A stretch of DNA of 64,000 nt, from contig CP119315.1 of the NCBI GenBank assembly GCA_029202845.1, positions 1,309,501 to 1,373,500 of the forward strand. Direction: 5' to 3'. The stretch comes from Candidatus Sphingomonas colombiensis (lineage in GTDB: Bacteria; Pseudomonadota; Alphaproteobacteria; Sphingomonadales; Sphingomonadaceae). Made by a program: the position numbers and the translations under genes. Every line of letters begins with the position of its first letter. Position 1 is the first letter of the stretch. Under the pieces are notes generated by a model, which saw only the letters and a program-made list of their open reading frames with translations, ran no database searches and was not told the origin of the DNA. Positions 51,370-58,779 of the stretch are shown piece by piece.

Positions 51370-53640
51370 TCAAGCTGCCTGTTCAATGATCTTGTCGGTG
51401 AGGAGCGCGGCGATCGCCGCCGCGTCCAGCCCCAGCCAGTCGGCCACCACGGCCGAGCTATCCTCGCCGATGCGCGGCGCGGGGCGTTGATCAGGATCGG
51501 GGAGATGCGCCGAACGTGTCGGCCGCCCCTAGACCATGAAAGGTGTGGCGATTAGCGGGTGCCGCGCCGCGCGAAACGTGCCGAGCGCCTGATATTGCGG
51601 GCTTTCCGGCATATCGATCACGCGCACCATCGCCCCCGCCGGAATGCCCGCCGCCTGCAACAATGCCATCGCCTCGCCGGGCGCGTGCGCCGCCGCCCAT
51701 CGCTCCGCCGCCGCACGGCCCGCGCCGCCGGCAACCGCCCCTAGCGCCGCGCGATCGGCATCGTCGCGGATCGTCACCACGCACCATTCGTCGTCGCCGG
51801 CGCAGGCGAGCAGCCAGTTCTCCGTCGCCGCGCCGCGCTCCAGCGCCGGGCCCGCCGCGAGCGCCGCGATTTCCGCGCCTTTCTGCCCCAGCATCACCTC
51901 CGCCTGGCTCAGGCTCGCGCTACCGCCGCGCCCGGTGCGCATCCGCCGGATCAGCAGCGCCAGCACCGCGCACGTCCCGATCCGCGCCGCGACATGATCG
52001 GGATAAACGGTGATCGCATCGGAAAAACTTTCCGGCTCACCGGGATAAACCCATTGCCGCGTCAGCCCCGCCGAAGACCGCACCAGCGGACCATAGCCGA
52101 GGCGGCCCGACCACGGCCCCGTCGGCCCGAATGCGGAACTGTCGACCATCACCAGTCGCGGGTTCGTCGCCATCAGCGTCGCCTGATCGAAGCCGAGCGC
52201 GGCGAGCGTACCCGGCTTGAAGTTCGAGCAGAGCACATCGGCCCGCCGCACCAGATCGAGGAACAGCGCCTTGCCACGTGGCGACCGCAGATCGATCGCC
52301 AGCCCGCGTTTATTGCGATGCCCCGCCGCGAAGGTCAGCGAAACAGCGGCATCGTCGCGGGACTGGCGCTGGCCATCCGGGAAGGCGCCATTCTCCACCT
52401 TGATCACTTCCGCGCCGAGATCGCCAAGCAGCCGCCCCGTTTCGCCGCCGACGACGATCACCCCCATGTCGAGCACGCGGATGCCATCGAGCGGCACGGT
52501 GCCCGGCGGCGCATCGAACACCGGCCGTGCATCCGCGAAGCTTGCATCGCCGCCCGGCGCGGGCGCGGGGCCACGAATGCCGGCACGAACGCCATCAATC
52601 TCCACCGCGCCGTTGGGAAACGGCAGACTCACGCCCGACGCGATCTCGACCGGCGCGAACGCGTTGCGCGCGATCATCTGCGGCGTGGCAATCGCCTCAT
52701 CGACATCGAGCAACCCGGCGGCGGGCACGCCATGCGCCTCCGCCCCGGATTCGATCTCCGCTCGTGTCTTCGGCGCGAGGAAGCAGGTGAAGGCATCGAG
52801 CAGCGCCGCCGAGCGATAGCGCACCATCAGCTTTTCCCACTCCGGCCCGGCAAATTCGGCCGGCTCGCCCATCCATTTGAACATGCCGCGCCATTGCCGT
52901 GGAGCGAGCACGCAGAGCCGGACGAAGCCATCGGCGCAGCGGAAGATCGGATAGCGATGGCGCTCGTCGCTCCGCCCGCGCGGCATCTTCCACATGGGCA
53001 CGCCCGATTGCGCGCTGCCCGACAGGCCAAAGCCGGGATCAAGCGCCTGCATCGCCGCTTCGAGCAGCGCGACGTCGAGCCAGTCGCCTTGCCCGGTGCG
53101 CAGCCGCCCGATGAACGCGGCGAGCGCGAGATAGGCGATCTGCGGCGCGGCGGTCTGAAAGGTCAGTTCGCCGGGCGGTAGCAGCGGCGGCCTCCCCGGC
53201 AACCCCGATCGCGACAGACCACCGGTCAGTGCGTGAAGCACCGCGTCGCTCGCGCGCCAGTCCTTCCACGGGCCCTGCTCGCCGAAATCGCTGATCGACA
53301 CCACCACCAGCGCCGGATTGGCGGCGCGCACCGCATCTACGTCCAGCCCCGGCAACCGCGCCTCGAGCAATATGTCCGCCGCCTGCGCCAGTTCCATGAA
53401 CCGCGCCGCGTCGCGCGGCAGATCGATCGTCGCGGCGCGCTTACCGAGATTGGCCGCGATGAAATCGAGCCCGATCCCCGCCACCATATCGCCCGCGACG
53501 CGATCCGCGCCGCCACCGGTCGGCTCGACCCGGATCACCTCCGCGCCAAGCTCGCCGAGGAAGCGCCCGATCGCCCCCAACGGGCCGGGCACCGCATCCA
53601 GCACGCGTATTCCGATAAGTGGCAGGTCGAGTGCCGTCAC
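51370..53640 (-). CDS. Tandem CaiB/BaiF CoA-transferase with an in-frame amber codon
   Basis: Two CaiB/BaiF (class III CoA-transferase) domains are fused, residues about 1-370 and 390-700. The first opens LPLIGIRVLDAVPG and has GQGDWLDVALLEAAM; the second has GIRVLDMGVIVVGGETGRLLGDLGAEVIKVE, FSDAITVYPDHVAARIG with a likely catalytic aspartate, and RRMRTGRGG. After 703 residues the frame meets TAG at 51531-51529, but the same frame continues for 52 residues (GRPTRSAHLPDPDQRPAPRIG, then SSAVVADWLG) to a TGA at 51372-51370, and this tail is what homologues carry. One GAG-to-TAG change would explain it. GTG 53640 in a GTGA overlap is taken as start; ATG 53649 is an alternative. Confidence 0.85.
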
Positions 53641-55037
53641 GCCGGCCACGCCAATTCGCGGCGGGCCGCACTGCGCAGATAGAAATCGCTGAAGGCGCGT
53701 TCGTCGCCGCCCGTTGCCGCGACGCGATCATGCTCCGCAATCAGCGCCCCGGCGAGCCCCGCCCAGCGCGCGTCAAGCGCCGGCAGCGTCATTTCCCCGT
53801 CTCCGGTAGCGACATCGTTGAGTAGCGCACGCATCTCAGCGATATCGGCGATCCGCCACGCGGCTGCCTTTTCGGTTTCCTGCGCGGCGAGCAGCGCCAT
53901 CAGCCCGGTGCCGGCGAGCATCGCCCCGCCGAAGGCATCGGTCGCACCCGCAGCCTGCCCCGCGCCGCTCGCGATCATGCCCGCGCCCGTCATGATATGG
54001 CCCAGTTCGCTCTGCACCGCGCCCGGCGGCTCCGGCGCGGTGGCGCGGCCCGCCAGCATCGCCGCGATCACCGCGTCCTGTCGCCGCCCGACATACCAGC
54101 CCGACAGCCCGAGGATCGGATCGGTCCGCCCGCCATCGACGAATTCGCGAAAGGCGGAAATCCAGATCGCGGCGCCCTTCACCGCGTTGAACAACAGCCA
54201 CCAATCGAGCGCGGCCGGATCGACGGTCAGCCCGCTCGCGCTACGCCAGATCGCCAGCGCGCGCTCATTTGACGTCATGCCGCACGCACGGCCCGGCTGG
54301 AAATGATCCCAGATCGGGTTAAGCGCCCAGCCGAGATCTTCCAGCGGATCGCCGAGGTGCGCCATCTCCCAATCGAACATCGCGAGCATCCGGCCCGCGC
54401 CGTCGTGCATCATATTGCCCGAACGATAATCGCCGTGAACGATCGACAGGCGCTGCGCCGGCGGCGGCGGGCTGGCGCGCAGCCGCCGGATCGCCGCGCG
54501 CGCGATCGGTTGCGGCGCGAAGGCGTCCGCCTCGATAACGCCTTCCCAATAATCGAGCGCGATGCGCCAGCATTGATCGGGCGCGGGCATCTCTACATGG
54601 CCGGCAAGCGGCGAGCCGGCCGGATCATGCGCCGCGAGCCGGCCGAGCGCGCCGAAGAATTGCTCGCCCAGTGCCTCTGCATGGTCGCCAAAGCCCGCGC
54701 GATCGAATGGGCTCGCGACCAGCCCATCGTCGATCCGCTCCATCAGGAAGAACGGGCGTTCCAGTTCAGCCCCGCCCGGTTCCAGCACGATCGCGCCGGG
54801 AACCGGGACGACCCCGGCCGCGCTCTGATAGGCACGGAACTCCGTTTCGCTTTCGGTGTCGATCAGCCCGGCCTCGGGCTCACGCCGCAGGATCAGCCGC
54901 CGCCGCTCGCCATCGACGAAGGCGTCGAAGCGATAGGTCTCGCGGCTCGCCCCGCCGGGGATGCGCGCGAGATCGCGGATCACCACGGGGGTATTCCAGA
55001 TGCGGGTCAGATAGGCTTCTATCGCCGCGCCGATCAT
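53637..55037 (-). CDS. Phosphotransferase-family kinase (APH / LvaA / ACAD10-like)
   Basis: The 466-residue product has the aminoglycoside-phosphotransferase fold with the Brenner motif HGDYRSGN (Asp203, Asn208) and the metal-binding Asp222 in FDWEMAHLGDP. Adjacency to CoA genes and length place it with the LvaA/ACAD10/ACAD11 kinase group, members of which phosphorylate hydroxyacyl-CoA esters so that the hydroxyl can be eliminated or moved. A C-terminal extension of about 110 residues (from GAVQSELGHI on) is unlike aminoglycoside kinases. The start overlaps the gene upstream by four bases, and the end overlaps the CoA-transferase. An antibiotic-resistance role is unlikely. Confidence 0.82.
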   Translation of the reverse strand: MIGAAIEAYLTRIWNTPVVIRDLARIPGGASRETYRFDAFVDGERRRLILRREPEAGLIDTESETEFRAYQSAAGVVPVPGAIVLEPGGAELERPFFLMERIDDGLVASPFDRAGFGDHAEALGEQFFGALGRLAAHDPAGSPLAGHVEMPAPDQCWRIALDYWEGVIEADAFAPQPIARAAIRRLRASPPPPAQRLSIVHGDYRSGNMMHDGAGRMLAMFDWEMAHLGDPLEDLGWALNPIWDHFQPGRACGMTSNERALAIWRSASGLTVDPAALDWWLLFNAVKGAAIWISAFREFVDGGRTDPILGLSGWYVGRRQDAVIAAMLAGRATAPEPPGAVQSELGHIMTGAGMIASGAGQAAGATDAFGGAMLAGTGLMALLAAQETEKAAAWRIADIAEMRALLNDVATGDGEMTLPALDARWAGLAGALIAEHDRVAATGGDERAFSDFYLRSAARRELAWPA

Positions 55038-56149
55038 TGTGCCGGATCCAGCACATTGCGGAAGCCGGACGGGGCATGCGGCCCCATCACCAATTGCTCC
55101 AGCACGCCCTTGCCCTTGCGGACCGAGCCATCGGGGGCGGTCATCGTCACGCCGACCAGCGCCTGAATGTGGAGGTGATGCGGCATCATCGGATCAAGCT
55201 CCGCCGGGACGAAATCCTCGCGCTCCACCGTCACCGCCTCGCCATGATTGCGGCCATGCGCCCATTTCGGATGGCCATAACCCAGCCCGATCATCTGAAA
55301 GGTCGCGCCGATATCGAAGGCCACCTTCGTCTCGCCGTTATCGTCGTGCAGCGTTACGGACGCGCGCTCGGCATGGCGCGTGCCCTTGCGCCAGTCGATC
55401 GCATAATCCGCGGCCTCGTAATGATGCTCGTCCGCCGCTCCACCGCCCGCGGGCCGCCAGGTCGCGCGGCGGTTCCAGAAACGGCCATGGGCATCGTCGT
55501 TGGTGTGGCAATAAAGGTCGCCCCCCTCGATCACGCACGGGCTCCACAACCAGAAGAATTGCGGCGCCATCGGCGGGCTGGGAGGCTGCGCATCGGGAGC
55601 GCCGATCGGCCGCACGCCCCACGAGCGATCACGCGTGCCGACCCAGCCGTTCACATCGATGCGGTTTCCATCCACCTCGATCCAGCCGGTATAACCGCCG
55701 TTCTGCGTCAGCCGTGTCACATCCATCAACACGCGCGGGCCGTTACGGCGGGTGAAGCGCGGTTCCTCCAGCGGGAAGGAGTGGCCGGTGAAAGTGATCT
55801 CGGCGCGGATCTTTTCGTCCGGCGCATCGACTTTCAGGCGGAGCACCTTGAGCGGCTCCACCACCTCGATCGCGATCGGCCCGACATGCGTGTCCATCCG
55901 CTCCATCCCCAGCCCGCGACTGGCATGGAGATTCACCTGCCGGCCGCCGACCAGCACGCAAAAGGACGCATCGATCACGTTTACGTGCGGATAGACGCCC
56001 AAAGCGGCGGCGAAGAAGCCGTCGTCATCGGCTCCGCGCGGATAGCCGTTGAAGAAATAGCGATCGTAGAAATTGCGGTCCGTGCCCGCATAAGCGACCG
56101 GCTCCGCCGTCTGGTGGATCGGATAGTCATCGCCCTTGGTCAGCACCAT
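55034..56149 (-). CDS. Uncharacterised protein of the CoA cluster
   Basis: This 371-residue protein has no signal peptide or membrane helix and is rich in beta-strand-like segments. Noticeable blocks are FYDRYFFNGYPRGADDDGFF, the GxRDRSWGVR motif in NGWVGTRDRSWGVRP, FFWLWSPCVIEGGDLYC and a C-terminal VTMTAPDGSVRKGKGVLEQ. The RDRSWG motif recalls lipocalin-like proteins of the AttH/CrtC type, but I would not assign a function. The family commonly sits next to APH-type kinases and CoA enzymes in lipid or steroid degradation gene sets. Its ATG at 56149 lies behind a candidate promoter, and its stop overlaps the kinase start (ATGA). Confidence 0.7.
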   Translation of the reverse strand: MVLTKGDDYPIHQTAEPVAYAGTDRNFYDRYFFNGYPRGADDDGFFAAALGVYPHVNVIDASFCVLVGGRQVNLHASRGLGMERMDTHVGPIAIEVVEPLKVLRLKVDAPDEKIRAEITFTGHSFPLEEPRFTRRNGPRVLMDVTRLTQNGGYTGWIEVDGNRIDVNGWVGTRDRSWGVRPIGAPDAQPPSPPMAPQFFWLWSPCVIEGGDLYCHTNDDAHGRFWNRRATWRPAGGGAADEHHYEAADYAIDWRKGTRHAERASVTLHDDNGETKVAFDIGATFQMIGLGYGHPKWAHGRNHGEAVTVEREDFVPAELDPMMPHHLHIQALVGVTMTAPDGSVRKGKGVLEQLVMGPHAPSGFRNVLDPAQ

Positions 56150-56216
56150 GCCAGCTCTCCTTCGGGATCGCGGTCTCATGCCGCATTGCCCCAGCGTGGA
56201 CGAGCGCCGACGACCG

Positions 56217-56243
56217 TGTCAACAGTACAATAACAGAAGTTAT
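56217..56243 (-). promoter_or_regulatory. Candidate promoter and operator upstream of the unknown gene / kinase operon
   Basis: On the minus strand a perfect dyad ATAAC-N4-GTTAT (56243-56230) overlaps the amidohydrolase stop codon and is followed seven bases later by a consensus -35 hexamer TTGACA (56222-56217). A matching -10 was not found at the usual distance. The dyad looks like a TetR- or GntR-type operator. This would let the five genes 56149-49049 be switched separately from the amidohydrolase. Confidence 0.35.
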
Positions 56244-58003
56244 GCCGCCATACGCCTCGCCGATGGAGCGCCACGCGCACCACGGACCAATCGGCCCGGC
56301 AAAGCGCCGGTCGGCTCGCCGTCGCGATAGGTGATCTGCCCGGCGACGATCGTGGCGACATAGCCGCGCGTGCGCTGCATCAGGCGCCGCCCGCCCGCCG
56401 GCAGATCGTGGATCACCTCCGGCGCGAGCAGGGTGAGATTGTCATAATCGATCACATTGAGATCGGCGCGCAGCCCCGGCAGGATCATGCCCCGGTCACC
56501 AAGCCCCACCAAAGCGGCGGTATCGGCCGCCTGCTGCTTGACCACGAACGGCAGCGACAGCTTCGGCCCGCGCGTGCGATCACGCGTCCAATGGGTCAGC
56601 AACGAGGTGGGGAAGCTGCCGTCGCAGATCATCCCGACGTGCGCGCCGCCATCGGACAGGCCGGGCACGGTATCGCGGTGGAGCATCATCTCGTGCGACG
56701 CATCGAGCGAGCCATAACCATAGCTCAGGAACGGCAGATACAGGATTCCGCGCCCCTCGTTCGACAGCAGGTGATCGAGCGCAACCGCCTGCGGATCGCG
56801 CCCCTGTGCAGCGGCAATCGCCGCGATCGTGCGGTCCTGCGTCGGCTCGTAATCCGGGCTTTCCGAGCCGAGCGGATACATGCCGGCCCATGCTGTGAGG
56901 TTGGCGGTGGCAAAGGGCCCGCGCGGATTCGGTGTCTCCGCGAACAGCCGTGCGCGGAACGCGGGATCGCGGAGCCGCTCGACCTGCGCCGCGACAGGCG
57001 ATGCCGCGATTTCGCGATAGGTATCGTGGCCGCTGAACGGATTAACCGTCAGATCAAGCCCGAACAAAACCCCCACCGCACGCGCACTGACCTGGGCTTT
57101 CATCGGCAACCCGGCGTCGACCGCTTGCCCCAGTGCATCGAGGATCATGCGATAGGAATCGGGCGCCTGATGGCTCTGTGCGAGGCTGAAGCTCAACGGA
57201 CGGCCCGATTTCTCGACGATGCGGCGAAACATCGCGAACTCCGCCGCCGCATCAGGGTGAAAATCGCTGACGAGTTGCAACACGCCCGCTCCGCGCCCGC
57301 CATTGGCGGCGGCGAGACCCATGGCGATGCCGGTCAGTTCGTCTTCTTCCGCCGTCAGCGTCGGGGTCGGCTCGCCGGCCTTGGTCCGATGGTTCAGCGT
57401 GCGGCTGGTCGAGAAGCCGAGCGCGCCCGCCTCCACCGCTTCACGCGCGATCGCGGCCATTTGCGCGATATCGTCCGCCGTCGCCGGCTCGCGCGCCACG
57501 CCACGCTCGCGCATCACGTTCACGCGCACGGCCGCATGCGGCAGCTGCGTCGCGACGTCGAGATCGAAGCGGCGCTGCCCCAACGCGTCGAGATATTCAG
57601 GGAAGCTCCGCCAGTTCCACGGCAGCCCGGCGGTAAGCACCGGATAGGGCAGATCCTCCACCCCCTCCATCAGATAGACTAGCCGGTCGCGGTCCTCGGG
57701 GCGGCAGGGCGCGAAGCCTACCCCGCAATTGCCCTGAACGACCGTAGTGACGCCGTGCCACGACGAGGGCTGGAGCCGTTCGTCCCATGTCGCCTGCCCG
57801 TCATAATGAGTGTGAACATCGACAAAGCCGGGGGTGACGATCTTCCCGCGCGCATCGATCTCCTCGCGCCCACGCCCGGCGACCCTGCCGATCGCCGCGA
57901 TCACACCATCGACCACCGCGACATCCGCCTCGAACGGCTCGCCGCCCGATCCATCGACGATCGTCCCGCCGCGAATCACCAGATCCCAGGCTGCCTCGGC
58001 CAT
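56240..58003 (-). CDS. N-acyl-D-amino-acid deacylase-type amidohydrolase
   Basis: The 587-residue product is an amidohydrolase-superfamily metalloenzyme of the D-aminoacylase type. Metal-site features are His64 and His66 in VDVHTHYDGQ, Cys93 in QGNCGVGFAP (the bridging cysteine of D-aminoacylase), further histidines in the barrel and the Asp in LSDGGAHVGM. An N-terminal beta domain (RGGTIVDGSG) and a matching C-terminal part (GLRADLNVIDYDNL) complete the family architecture. Substrates may be N-acyl amino acids or cyclic imides and amides. ATG at 58003 is preferred to GTG at 58006. It is first in the cluster and has its own upstream dyad. Confidence 0.87.
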   Translation of the reverse strand: MAEAAWDLVIRGGTIVDGSGGEPFEADVAVVDGVIAAIGRVAGRGREEIDARGKIVTPGFVDVHTHYDGQATWDERLQPSSWHGVTTVVQGNCGVGFAPCRPEDRDRLVYLMEGVEDLPYPVLTAGLPWNWRSFPEYLDALGQRRFDLDVATQLPHAAVRVNVMRERGVAREPATADDIAQMAAIAREAVEAGALGFSTSRTLNHRTKAGEPTPTLTAEEDELTGIAMGLAAANGGRGAGVLQLVSDFHPDAAAEFAMFRRIVEKSGRPLSFSLAQSHQAPDSYRMILDALGQAVDAGLPMKAQVSARAVGVLFGLDLTVNPFSGHDTYREIAASPVAAQVERLRDPAFRARLFAETPNPRGPFATANLTAWAGMYPLGSESPDYEPTQDRTIAAIAAAQGRDPQAVALDHLLSNEGRGILYLPFLSYGYGSLDASHEMMLHRDTVPGLSDGGAHVGMICDGSFPTSLLTHWTRDRTRGPKLSLPFVVKQQAADTAALVGLGDRGMILPGLRADLNVIDYDNLTLLAPEVIHDLPAGGRRLMQRTRGYVATIVAGQITYRDGEPTGALPGRLVRGARGAPSARRMAA

Positions 58004-58045
58004 CACACCTCTCCTCGGATTTTCCCCGAGGGTGCGTCGCGCGAT

Positions 58046-58069
58046 TCGCTAAGTCAAACGTATTAGCGA
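58046..58069 (-). promoter_or_regulatory. Operator-like dyad upstream of the amidohydrolase
   Basis: TCGCTAA and TTAGCGA form a perfect 7-bp inverted repeat with a 10-base spacer. On the minus strand a -35-like TTGACT (58057-58052) falls inside it, so a bound repressor would block the promoter. Further downstream CCTCGG and CCGAGG (58012-58030) form a short hairpin in the leader. Confidence 0.35.
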
Positions 58070-58116
58070 CGACCGGCCGGAGTTCGCGCCTGGCCGCTTC
58101 AACGTAAACGCGCGCG

Positions 58117-58716
58117 TCAGCCCTGCGTCAGCGGTGCGAAGCGCGCCACCTGTCGGCCGATCAGCCGCAGTTGCTCCACCACCGCCGGGTCGCTCGCACC
58201 GCCAGCGTCATCGAACTTGGTGATCTGGCTGTTGATCGCGGCGGCGAAGGGCGTCGGCCAGCCGCGCAACGCGTGAACGATCGAGCGCAGTGCCGCGATG
58301 GTCGATCCGGTCGCCTGCCAGCCATAAGCGGTGGCGATCAGCCCGACCGGCATGTCCGCGAGATAGGGACGATTCTCATCACGCGCGGTTTCCTCAAGCA
58401 GATCGAGCGCATTCTTGACGAGGCCGGAGATGCTGCCGTGATAGCCCGGGCTGGCAATGATCACCGCAGACGCCTGCCGCACGGTCTCGACAAATTCGCG
58501 TTCTTCCGGGGTGCGTTCCGGCGCACGCGGATCATAAAGGGGCAGCTTGGCCATAGCCTCGCCACCGAACATCCGCGTCTGGAAACCCGCCTCGCATGCC
58601 GCATCCAGCGCGATGCGCAATGCGCGCTCGGTCGAAGACACGCCGCCGGTCGTGCCGCCAATCCCCACCACGAGCGGCCGATCATCGCCGCTTACCGCTT
58701 TCGCTTCAGTCGTCAT
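58117..58716 (-). CDS. NADPH-dependent FMN reductase family protein
   Basis: The 199-residue product has a flavodoxin-like fold: VVGIGGTTGGVSSTERALRIAL at the start carries the FMN phosphate loop (GGTTGGVSSTE), and SPGYHGSISGLVKNALD is the second signature of the NADPH-dependent FMN reductase family. Such enzymes supply reduced flavin to monooxygenases or reduce quinones. ATG at 58716 removes 13 unconserved residues of a longer frame. It lies upstream of the CoA cluster on the same strand with a 113-bp gap, so it may be a separate unit. Confidence 0.88.
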   Translation of the reverse strand: MTTEAKAVSGDDRPLVVGIGGTTGGVSSTERALRIALDAACEAGFQTRMFGGEAMAKLPLYDPRAPERTPEEREFVETVRQASAVIIASPGYHGSISGLVKNALDLLEETARDENRPYLADMPVGLIATAYGWQATGSTIAALRSIVHALRGWPTPFAAAINSQITKFDDAGGASDPAVVEQLRLIGRQVARFAPLTQG

Positions 58717-58779
58717 CGGGTTAAGCCCTTCGCATGGCCCGGCCCCTTGCGGCAACTGTCTTATTGAAGTAACACGCTA

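Noticed and set aside
51529..51531. Pyrrolysine or another recoded amber codon in the CoA-transferase
   Set aside because: There is no sign of Pyl machinery, the family has no recoded residue here, and a single GAG-to-TAG change is simpler.
53637..55037. Aminoglycoside resistance kinase
   Set aside because: The fold is shared, but the CoA-gene context and the long C-terminal extension point to the LvaA/ACAD-type kinases instead.
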